From assembly GCA_009835515.1 (NCBI GenBank), contig VXXH01000516.1, forward strand, positions 1 to 5,282: DNA of 5,282 nt, in the 5' to 3' direction. This DNA comes from Candidatus Poribacteria bacterium (GTDB taxonomy: Bacteria > Poribacteria > WGA-4E > WGA-3G). Under the pieces are notes generated by a model that was not told the DNA's origin, did not search any database, and saw only the letters and a program-made list of their open reading frames with translations. This document shows, piece after piece, positions 1 to 5,282 of the stretch (its first letter is position 1; every line of letters starts with the position of its first letter). The translations under genes were made by a program, and so were the position numbers.

Positions 1-2
1 AT

Positions 3-176
3 TATATTCTTCATGCAAGGTTTTTAGAAGCCGAACACAATATTATCCAAATGGATAGAGGTTTTGATCTCTTTGCGCCAAATGGTAAGTTTCAGCGAAA
101 CTTCTTTACGCTAAATATGGCTGGAAGTTCCCACTTGAAAGAATGTCGCGAGTTACCGGACGCAGCCCTTTGGTAA
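3..176 (+). CDS. possible 3' end of an unrecognised gene (partial)
   Basis: A reading frame is open from the left edge of the window to a TAA at 174-176, giving 57 codons with no start inside that must be used. The translation begins YILHARFLEAEHN and ends CRELPDAALW. I do not recognise a family. The middle (residues about 17-35, including FDLFAPNGKF) loosely resembles a beta-propeller strand-turn, which is too weak to name. The stop lies 107 bp before the start of the next gene on the same strand, a normal spacing. Against it: 57 open codons can occur by chance, and the frame starting at 143 is also open here. It could simply be upstream non-coding DNA. Confidence 0.27.
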   Translation, partial: YILHARFLEAEHNIIQMDRGFDLFAPNGKFQRNFFTLNMAGSSHLKECRELPDAALW

Positions 177-235
177 CCTGTCCTAAAGGTCGGACTGTTT
201 GGTTTTCAGTTTTTGGACCCTTTCAAGTTAGAATC

Positions 236-250
236 GCGAGTACAACTCGC
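236..250 (+). other. small hairpin in the leader of the substrate-binding protein gene
   Basis: A perfect 6-bp inverted repeat, GCGAGT-ACA-ACTCGC, has a 3-nt loop and lies 21 nt upstream of the Shine-Dalgarno of the following gene. It is not followed by a T-run, so it is not a typical terminator. It could be an mRNA 5' structure, a small palindromic binding site, or chance. Confidence 0.3.
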
Positions 251-271
251 TTCTACAATTTTCGGTCAGAG

Positions 272-277
272 AAAGGA
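272..277 (+). promoter_or_regulatory. ribosome binding site deciding the start at 284
   Basis: AAAGGA is followed by a 6-nt spacer and ATG at 284. This is the ideal spacing for a Shine-Dalgarno. It selects this ATG over the longer in-frame start at 143, whose first 47 codons do not encode a signal peptide. It also selects it over the internal ATG at 302. Confidence 0.75.
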
Positions 278-283
278 TATATT

Positions 284-1471
284 ATGACAAATCGGTTTGA
301 TATGAACATCAAAAAAATCATAGTTTTCGCGTTGGTGCTGGCTATTATTGTCCCAATCGCGAGTTTTATCGGCTGTGAACGGGTTCAGCAGGTTGTCCAA
401 CCCGCCACGCCTCAGGAAGTGCCTGACGGAGAGATTTTAGTCGGTGCGGTCTACCCGATCACAGGGCGCTCCAGTTTGGCAGGCTCTCCGGTAGAATACG
501 GTATTGAACTCGCTGTTTCAGAAATTAACAACTCACAACACAGCGACGTGAAAATCAAACTCATCACGGCGGACGGTCAGAGTACCGTAGAGGGCGCGGT
601 TGAAGCCTTCAACAAACTGATTCATCAAGACAAAGTTTCTATTATTCTCGGTCCGGGATCCTCAAGTCAGGTACAAGCGGCTTTTCCGATCGCGCACCAG
701 AATCAGGTCGTGGCGATTAGTCCTTCCTCAGCTGCCTCTGGCTTGAGCGCGATTAGCGATTTTGTTTTCCGTACCAATCTCACCACAGACGTGCTTATTC
801 CAAACGGGGTCAGGGTGACACAGGAGAAACTCGGGTACCAAAAAGTGGCTACGCTATTTGATGAGATTGATCTCTTTGCCCAGACCAGCGATGCAGAATT
901 GAGAAAAGCACTCACTGACAGTGGCGTTAAGATTCTGACGACAGAAAGTTTCCAAACCGAGGAGACGGACTTGTCTGCCCAATTTACTCGCATCAAAGCA
1001 TCGAATCCAGATGCCATCTTTATCTCATCTACAGTCGCGGACATTTCTAATATTCTGATTCAAGGACGTGCACTCGGTGTTCCTTCCGATATTCCGTTCA
1101 TTGTGAATCTCACGTTGTCCAGAGATTTAGTAGCAGCCGCAGGAGATGCTGCCGAAGGAACAATCACTTTTACGAGTTGGCATAGCACAGCAGACACGCT
1201 GGGCAACCAAACCTTTGTTCAGAATTACAGCACGAAGTACGGAATGGAACCCAATATTTGGGCAGCGCAATTTTACGCAGCTGTTCATATCCTCACCAAA
1301 GGAATAGCAGATGCCCAATCAACCGATCCAAAGGCGATCGCTGCGGCGCTTGCAGAAATTCGAGATTTTGACACCATCCTCGGTCCGTTCTCTTTTAATG
1401 ATGTTGGGGACGCAGTCTACGATCCGGTTGTCTTGATTGTCAAAGATGGCGAATTTGAGGTTTTCGAGTAG
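284..1471 (+). CDS. ABC transporter substrate-binding lipoprotein, LivK/branched-chain amino acid type (Peripla_BP_6)
   Basis: Predicted 395-residue extracytoplasmic solute-binding protein of an ABC importer in the branched-chain amino acid / amide family. The N-terminus has basic residues (NIKK, 8-11), a hydrophobic segment (about 12-29) and a lipobox-like FIGC with Cys31 as the lipidation site, so the mature protein should be membrane-anchored. After a short linker (32-49), the type I periplasmic fold begins with ILVGAVYPITGRSSLAG (51-67), the family's hallmark ligand-loop entry. EYGIELAVSEIN (71-82), ITADGQS (94-100) and ILGPGSSSQVQAAFPIA (121-137) follow in canonical order. It ends with DPVVLIVKDGEFEVFE, typical of the family, at full family length. 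The start at 284 is chosen for its AAAGGA site 6 nt upstream and the signal peptide beginning there. No permease or ATPase gene is in the window, so the partner transporter must lie elsewhere or upstream. The ligand cannot be told: relatives bind amino acids, amides, urea or aromatics. A convergent unit lies downstream, behind a shared terminator. Confidence 0.9.
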   Translation: MTNRFDMNIKKIIVFALVLAIIVPIASFIGCERVQQVVQPATPQEVPDGEILVGAVYPITGRSSLAGSPVEYGIELAVSEINNSQHSDVKIKLITADGQSTVEGAVEAFNKLIHQDKVSIILGPGSSSQVQAAFPIAHQNQVVAISPSSAASGLSAISDFVFRTNLTTDVLIPNGVRVTQEKLGYQKVATLFDEIDLFAQTSDAELRKALTDSGVKILTTESFQTEETDLSAQFTRIKASNPDAIFISSTVADISNILIQGRALGVPSDIPFIVNLTLSRDLVAAAGDAAEGTITFTSWHSTADTLGNQTFVQNYSTKYGMEPNIWAAQFYAAVHILTKGIADAQSTDPKAIAAALAEIRDFDTILGPFSFNDVGDAVYDPVVLIVKDGEFEVFE

Positions 1472-1500
1472 GGGCACGTCTCAGTTAAACCAATTATATA

Positions 1501-1539
1501 AAGAGAGGCTTTAGGTTGCTTTCACCTAAAGCCTCTTTT
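1501..1539. terminator. intrinsic terminator, probably bidirectional
   Basis: A perfect 13-bp stem pairs 1504-1516 (AGAGGCTTTAGGT) with 1524-1536 (ACCTAAAGCCTCT) around a 7-nt loop, extendable by one G-U and two A-T pairs to 1501/1539. On the plus strand it runs into TTTT and, after CA, another TTTT. On the minus strand it is followed by CTTTATATAATT, which is weaker but U-rich. It sits between convergent genes, 32 nt after the substrate-binding protein stop and about 20 nt after the sulfatase-like stop, so it can end both transcripts. Confidence 0.9.
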
Positions 1540-1559
1540 CATTTTACCCTTCGATTTTC

Positions 1560-3005
1560 CTATTCATCCTCTTCTGGATAGTCAATAGACCATTTGCCAG
1601 TGCCATCGCCGGTAGGTTCTTCTTTCCAGAGATCAAGGAAATTCTCAGGTGCATTATGATCCGTGAGATGCGCCATGAATAGCTCATGCAGCTCCTTGAC
1701 GAGTTCCATGTTATCCGCAGCGATGTTGTTCTCGGCTATGGGGTCTGCGGGTAGGTCGAATAACTCCGGTCTACCGTATTCACCGACAGGGGCATATCCC
1801 CAGCGTTCTGTGACGAGGAATGGTGTTGTCGCCCGGCGAGGCATACGACCATCTCGGGCACCGATATGGCAACCCGTTACGGCGTATTCCCTGTGCTGTG
1901 CCTCACCATTAAGGAGCGCATTTGCAAAAGAGCGTCCCTCAAACGGTTTTGGCGGATCCAAAGTAACACCCGCCAATTCACAGAGCGTCGGCATAATATC
2001 CATCGGTTGCGCGATGAGATCCAAACGTTGTCCTTGCGGAACATCACCACCAGCAACCAAGAACATCTCATGGTTAATTTCCGGGTACGTGGGCCAGTAG
2101 CGTTCATCCTTTGGATCAATGTTGGATTTGCCTGTCCGACTGTGTTCACCGATAGACATCCCGTGGTCAGATAGCACAACAACAAGCGTGTCGTCCCATA
2201 ACTCTAAATCTTCCACCTTCTGCAGAATCCGTCCGATATGTCGATCAACGAGTTCGGACTCACCGGCGTAGTGTGCCCAGAGGTTGTGCAGCTCAGCATC
2301 CGTAAAGAGAGACGATAGACCGTAGTTCGGGTGTAGCATCGGTGGGCCGGTATAGTCTGGATCATAGCGTTTGACGAGGTATTCGGGTGGATCCCACGGT
2401 TCGTGCGGATCGAAGAAATCTACCCAGAGGAAGAAGGGACCTGAGTTGTGATTCTCTTCCAACCATCGGATTGTGGTCTCGGAGGTCCTACCGGAGAATG
2501 TCTCCGACTCATACTGGTAGTACCGGTTCGTCCAACGGTGTGTGTTCGGCAGTGTGTGCCCACGGAAGGCTGGATGCGGTCGCGTCTTCTCATTCGGCAT
2601 AACGACTTTTATCTCGTCATTGAGGTGGAGAAGCGGCTTGTCTCCTTCTTGTCCACGGTGTTGGAAAGCGGCATCGAAACAGTGCTGGAAACGGACATTG
2701 AACAGATGTGGGGTGTCACATATCAGCTGCGTTGCGTATCCTTGATCGCTCAGAAGTCTCGCGATGACCGACCGTCCACTCTGATCGATGGGCTGCCACG
2801 GGTAGTGTGGCCAGCCGACTGTTGCCGTCATGATATCTGTGCGGTGTGGGACGGTCGGGAAGCTGCTCATATAAAACTTGTCAATAGCCGTTGCGCGCTC
2901 CGCCTCAAATTTATCGAGCATCGGCGTGCGAATGGGGCGTTTCGCCCGTTCACCTAAGTTGTCATACCGAAAGGTATCCGTAATAAGCAAAACAATGTTT
3001 TTCAT
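1560..3005 (-). CDS. sulfatase-like hydrolase (alkaline phosphatase superfamily), Thr at the formylglycine position
   Basis: A full-length, 481-residue member of the sulfatase / phosphodiesterase group of the alkaline phosphatase superfamily. The N-terminus MKNIVLLITDTFRYDNLG is the first core strand with metal-site Asp10. There is no signal peptide, so it is probably cytoplasmic. The active-site loop reads T51-V-P53-H-R55-T-D-I-M-T-A. It aligns with the C/S-x-P-x-R-x-x-x-(L/M)-T-G sulfatase signature but has Thr where the Cys or Ser converted to formylglycine should be. DPHEPWDPP (199-207) is the conserved His loop. SDHGMSIGEH (279-288) carries metal ligands Asp280 and His281, followed by Lys293. 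PMDIMPTLCELAGV (334-347) and the FEGRSF segment (355-360) are typical of the C-terminal half. The fold and metal site look intact. Substrate is unknown: sulfate ester, phosphodiester or phosphonate ester are all possible. It starts 45 bp after the UbiA gene on the same strand, which suggests co-transcription. A candidate AAGGAG at 3020-3025 is rather far (14 nt) from the ATG. Confidence 0.9.
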   Translation of the reverse strand: MKNIVLLITDTFRYDNLGERAKRPIRTPMLDKFEAERATAIDKFYMSSFPTVPHRTDIMTATVGWPHYPWQPIDQSGRSVIARLLSDQGYATQLICDTPHLFNVRFQHCFDAAFQHRGQEGDKPLLHLNDEIKVVMPNEKTRPHPAFRGHTLPNTHRWTNRYYQYESETFSGRTSETTIRWLEENHNSGPFFLWVDFFDPHEPWDPPEYLVKRYDPDYTGPPMLHPNYGLSSLFTDAELHNLWAHYAGESELVDRHIGRILQKVEDLELWDDTLVVVLSDHGMSIGEHSRTGKSNIDPKDERYWPTYPEINHEMFLVAGGDVPQGQRLDLIAQPMDIMPTLCELAGVTLDPPKPFEGRSFANALLNGEAQHREYAVTGCHIGARDGRMPRRATTPFLVTERWGYAPVGEYGRPELFDLPADPIAENNIAADNMELVKELHELFMAHLTDHNAPENFLDLWKEEPTGDGTGKWSIDYPEEDE

Positions 3006-3050
3006 GTTTGATAATTCGTCTCCTTAATCTGTCTTACGTAAAATCGCACC

Positions 3051-3974
3051 TTAAACCTCTTGGCGCGTCGTTCTTAAAAGAAACAGTGTAATCAATAGTA
3101 ACGGTACAATGACCGCTGCGGAAATAGCGATAGATAGCTGCGCGCCGATAAGGCACGGAAAAAAGAGAATAGACCCCACCATTGAACCCTTCAGCGCGAA
3201 ATAGCCGTTTTCCTCGTTCGGTTGTAGATAAAGTGAGATACGGGTGCCGACAGTCGCAATGATGCCTAAGACCACCCAAACAATATAAGACCTCTGAATG
3301 TCCGGCTCCAACCAATATGGCAAAAGTGCGATAGCGAAAGCGAGGACCGTCGCAACCGCAGAGACAAAAAGTGCCGGACGGATACCAATCTGAAGCGGTG
3401 TCGTTAGGATTCCGAGTTGTTCGTCGCGGGCAAGGTCTTTGAAAGTCGTGGTGATATGCGTTCCTAAGTCGTAAAGTGTCGTAGCAGCAAAGACATACCA
3501 CACCAAACGTGGCACAGTCCCACTAACAACCAATGCCCCGAAGATACTCAGTAGCCCAATGCCCAAAGGCAGTGTGAGACTCCCTAAGATGCCTTTCGCT
3601 TTGAAAATAGCGTTGTAGAGATGCGAAATCGCGACCAACCCCATCACCAGAAAACCGGTTGCAGGGTTGAGCAGGAACCCCCCAATAACACATAATCCGT
3701 AGATAACACTCGCGGGTACGATCGCTTGTCGTGGTGTCAGTCGTTGTGAAGGCAGCGGACGTTCCGGGTTGGTCTGCTTGTCCGTTTCGTGGTGGAAATA
3801 GTCGTTTTTTATCATTCCAGCGAAGTAGCCGAAAAGCGCAATCACCAATGCTACCGCAACACGCCCTGTGAACTTTCCCTGACTTGCGATAAGCGCGCCC
3901 GGAAGCGTCGCGACAATCGGAATCGCAAAGAGCGGATAGCGGATAAGTTCAAGATAGGCTTTGAGGCGGTTCAT
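3051..3974 (-). CDS. UbiA-family membrane prenyltransferase with altered first Asp motif
   Basis: A 307-residue integral membrane protein with roughly nine hydrophobic segments (about 11-31, 38-54, 84-100, 104-118, 131-150, 155-170, 197-217, 229-247, 265-299), the usual size and topology of UbiA aromatic/lipid prenyltransferases. These move a polyprenyl chain from its diphosphate to an aromatic or lipid acceptor. LELIRYPLFAIP near the N-terminus is typical. The first diphosphate/Mg motif is N57-D58-Y-F-H61-H-E-T-D65, followed by NPERPLPSQRLT. The family pattern is NDxxDxxxD followed by RPLPSG, so the middle Asp is His and the Gly after PLPS is Gln. The second motif, D180-L-A-R-D184 with LGILTTPL after it, is a standard DxxxD. 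Start chosen at 3974: AGGA at 3982-3985 lies 7 nt upstream. The acceptor cannot be assigned; quinone, chlorophyll/heme-like or archaeal-type lipid roles are all found in this family. The gene sits between a beta-helix lipoprotein gene and the sulfatase-like gene. Confidence 0.88.
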   Translation of the reverse strand: MNRLKAYLELIRYPLFAIPIVATLPGALIASQGKFTGRVAVALVIALFGYFAGMIKNDYFHHETDKQTNPERPLPSQRLTPRQAIVPASVIYGLCVIGGFLLNPATGFLVMGLVAISHLYNAIFKAKGILGSLTLPLGIGLLSIFGALVVSGTVPRLVWYVFAATTLYDLGTHITTTFKDLARDEQLGILTTPLQIGIRPALFVSAVATVLAFAIALLPYWLEPDIQRSYIVWVVLGIIATVGTRISLYLQPNEENGYFALKGSMVGSILFFPCLIGAQLSIAISAAVIVPLLLITLFLLRTTRQEV

Positions 3975-3981
3975 ATCAATT

Positions 3982-3985
3982 TCCT
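3982..3985 (-). promoter_or_regulatory. ribosome binding site of the UbiA gene
   Basis: AGGA (read on the minus strand, extendable to AGGAAA) is 7 nt before the ATG at 3974. It lies in only 26 nt of unique sequence left between the repeat array and the start codon, so any promoter private to this gene would have to overlap the repeats. Confidence 0.6.
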
Positions 3986-4000
3986 ATAGAATGTCTCATG

Positions 4001-4133
4001 GAAGAAACCCCCTAAATCCCCCTTATCAGGGACTTGCAAATAGGAAGAAACCCCCTAAATCTCCCTTATCAGGGGGACTTGCAAATGGGAAGAAACCCCC
4101 TAAATCCCCCTTATCAGGGGGACTTGCAAATCG
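4001..4133. repeat. three tandem copies of a 43-45 bp C-run/G-run hairpin repeat
   Basis: Copies span 4001-4043 (43 bp), 4044-4088 (45 bp) and 4089-4133 (45 bp). Each starts GAAGAAACCCCCTAAATC, continues with CCCCTTATCAGGGGGACTT and ends GCAAAT plus two variable bases. Each unit carries a palindromic core: CCCCCT and AGGGGG pair around loop TATC, flanked by one more T-A pair. Copy 1 has lost two G's of the right arm (GGG). Copy 2 has one C-to-T change in the left arm that keeps pairing as a G-U wobble. The array lies in the 161-bp gap between the lipoprotein stop codon and the UbiA start, beginning 2 bp from the stop. Units of this style are dispersed genomic repeats in several phyla. There are no spacers, so this is not CRISPR. 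I see no open frame or mobile-element gene with it. Confidence 0.92.
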
Positions 4134-4135
4134 GC

Positions 4136-5224
4136 TTAGAAATTTTCTCGCGGCACACCAGCCTCTGCCACCGGAGAATTTCTCGGTTCAAACACTTCCT
4201 CTACGCCGTAATACTGATCGCCCTGTACCCCGATTGCAAGTTCTGTTATGTTAGGTCCAATCTGTTTATTCCCTTGAATGAAATTGTCCCGGAGTCTACC
4301 TCCATCATAAACTGCCCAACCGATGTTCATAGTGATATTATTGGAAACTATCTCTGGGGAAGCGGTAGAATAACAGGTAATCGCGTTCTGGTAATTAGCA
4401 CGCAAGACATTATACTGGATACGTGGCCGGGAGTCATCCTCACATGAAATTCCGTATTCGTTGGCTGTGAATTCATTGTATTCGACTTCTGGTGATGCGC
4501 TGCCTTGAAGTTTTGAACCTATGCCATTCCTGTTAAACTCGTTGCGGGTAATCGTCGGATTGGTGTTTTCACAAAGGACACCTGTATTATTCTCGCTAAG
4601 AAGGCAGCTTTCGATTTGGACGGCATCCGTTCTGGTGCTGATACCGACAGTCGCGTGTTGGATACGGCAGTACGTTAGGCGGCTATTCGGACTTGTGGCT
4701 TCAATCCGAATTCCTGCCCAATCTCCGGCTCTTGGCGGATCTGAGATTGTGGTTTTTTGTGTTTCAGTGCTCGGATTCCGTTGCCCCTGTGTCGAAAAAG
4801 GATCTGTTGCCAATGTGGAAGTGTGGGGGTCTTCTGTTGGTGTTTGTTCGCTTTTCCGCTGCTTGCCTAAGGATCCGAAGACGATCATACGGTCCGGTGA
4901 TCCTTCGGCATAGAGTTCACCGTGCACGATGAGTTCGCTCGGTGTATCCGTCGGTTCAAAACCGACAATGGCTCCCGAACGGATCGTCAACGTTATACCT
5001 TCCGGCACAACGACGGTACCGGTAATATAGATTCGCCCGTCCCAGACCTCATTCTCAGTCAGTTCACCGGATTTCTCTATGATTTCTAAACTCGCACCCT
5101 CTATATCGAAATTGAACATTTCGCCTTGGCATCCGTATAACCCCGATAGGGCACAGATCAGGAAAATTAGAGCAGTATAAGGAACGGATTTTTGGTGTGG
5201 TTGTTTGATCATTGTTGTTTTCAT
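4136..5224 (-). CDS. right-handed parallel beta-helix lipoprotein (PbH1-repeat, NosD-like)
   Basis: A 362-residue predicted surface or periplasmic lipoprotein. The N-terminus has a basic stretch, a hydrophobic core (about 15-29) and a lipobox LYGC with Cys32. Residues about 62-117 form the first helix coils, with VVVPEGITLTIRSGAIVGF, then SELIVHGELYAEGS and MIVFGS. This is the pattern seen in many uncharacterised beta-helix proteins. Residues about 119-165 are a low-complexity Thr/Ser/Pro/Gln-rich stretch with no predicted fold. GDWAGIRIE (167-175) resumes the helix, followed by about six coils of 21-24 residues to about 310, with recurrent N-x-I/F-x-x-N and GI/GV turns (CLLSENNTGV, EFNRNGIGS, EFTANEYGIS, VLRANYQNAI, NITMNIGWAV). 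Such folds commonly bind or cleave polysaccharides or serve as scaffolds. No catalytic residues are identifiable, so no enzyme activity is claimed. There is no Shine-Dalgarno before ATG 5224; the in-frame ATG at 5212 is an alternative. It is first in a probable three-gene unit. Confidence 0.82.
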   Translation of the reverse strand: MKTTMIKQPHQKSVPYTALIFLICALSGLYGCQGEMFNFDIEGASLEIIEKSGELTENEVWDGRIYITGTVVVPEGITLTIRSGAIVGFEPTDTPSELIVHGELYAEGSPDRMIVFGSLGKQRKSEQTPTEDPHTSTLATDPFSTQGQRNPSTETQKTTISDPPRAGDWAGIRIEATSPNSRLTYCRIQHATVGISTRTDAVQIESCLLSENNTGVLCENTNPTITRNEFNRNGIGSKLQGSASPEVEYNEFTANEYGISCEDDSRPRIQYNVLRANYQNAITCYSTASPEIVSNNITMNIGWAVYDGGRLRDNFIQGNKQIGPNITELAIGVQGDQYYGVEEVFEPRNSPVAEAGVPRENF

Positions 5225-5230
5225 GTTATA

Positions 5231-5259
5231 TTTTTACCATAGATGAGGATTCCTGTCAA
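5231..5259 (-). promoter_or_regulatory. sigma70-type promoter of the lipoprotein gene
   Basis: On the minus strand a perfect TTGACA (-35, 5259-5254) is followed by a 17-nt spacer and TAAAAA (-10, 5236-5231; 4 of 6 consensus positions). Transcription would then start about 5225-5223, at the ATG itself. A second possible -10, TATAAC (5230-5225), matches better but would need a 23-nt spacer. Confidence 0.55.
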
Positions 5260-5282
5260 GCATGAAAAAAGTCAAAGAAGTC

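Noticed and set aside
203..259. Promoter for the substrate-binding protein gene (TAGAAT at 229-234 or TACAAT at 254-259 as -10)
   Set aside because: No -35 element with a 16-18 nt spacer could be found for either -10 candidate; not supported enough to annotate.
143..283. N-terminal extension of the substrate-binding protein from an ATG at 143
   Set aside because: The extra 47 codons are not signal-like. The AAAGGA site 6 nt before ATG 284, together with the hydrophobic stretch and lipobox that follow, fix the real start at 284.
1663..2957. Several antisense open frames opposite the sulfatase-like gene, including a 169-codon one at 2448-2957
   Set aside because: They have no recognisable motifs or ribosome sites and are explained by the long, intact sulfatase-like coding frame on the other strand.
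3034..3501. Minus-strand 155-codon open frame overlapping the UbiA gene
   Set aside because: It is an out-of-frame shadow of the UbiA gene, which has the membrane segments and both Asp-motif regions in its own frame.
4001..4133. CRISPR array
   Set aside because: The units are directly adjacent with no unique spacers, there are only three copies, and no cas genes are in the window.
3961..4447. Plus-strand open frames through the repeat array giving NPLNPPYQG-type or PPKSPLSGG-type repeats
   Set aside because: They arise because the 45-bp unit is a multiple of three and stop-free in these frames. They run antisense into the well-supported lipoprotein gene, and have no ribosome site or family.

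Overview
The window holds four full-length protein genes, a strong hairpin terminator between convergent transcription units, and a short tandem repeat array. One gene is on the plus strand: a branched-chain amino-acid type ABC substrate-binding lipoprotein. Three are on the minus strand, in transcription order: a parallel beta-helix lipoprotein, a UbiA-family membrane prenyltransferase, and a sulfatase / alkaline-phosphatase superfamily hydrolase. No RNA genes, IS transposases or CRISPR arrays are visible.

Organism: a free-living or host-associated bacterium making lipoproteins. The combination of a sulfatase-like hydrolase without a Cys/Ser active site, a Cys-anchored beta-helix protein of the 'GDWAGI' type, and dispersed CCCCCTAAATCCCCC-type repeats recalls Candidatus Poribacteria or related uncultured lineages (Planctomycetes-like gene content). 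Similar C-run/G-run repeats also occur in cyanobacteria. This assignment rests on recollection and gene style, not on a search.

Layout: 1-283 is upstream DNA with a possible 3' end of an unrecognised gene (open frame to 176), a small hairpin and a good Shine-Dalgarno. 284-1471 (+) is the substrate-binding protein. 1501-1539 is a hairpin terminator placed to serve both strands. 1560-3005 (-) is the sulfatase-like hydrolase. 3051-3974 (-) is the UbiA protein. 4001-4133 holds three copies of a 43-45 bp repeat. 4136-5224 (-) is the beta-helix lipoprotein. 5231-5259 (-) looks like its promoter, with a perfect TTGACA.

How they may work together: the three minus-strand genes are co-oriented with gaps of 161 and 45 bp, and I see no convincing promoter between them, so one transcript from about 5225 down to the terminator is plausible. 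The repeat array would then be an intercistronic element in that mRNA. No shared pathway can be argued from the sequence. The most notable points are two changes at family-defining catalytic positions: Thr at the formylglycine position of the sulfatase-like protein, and His replacing the middle Asp of NDxxDxxxD in the UbiA protein. Also notable are the promoter geometry predicting a leaderless mRNA for the lipoprotein gene and the hairpin-rich repeat array next to its stop codon.
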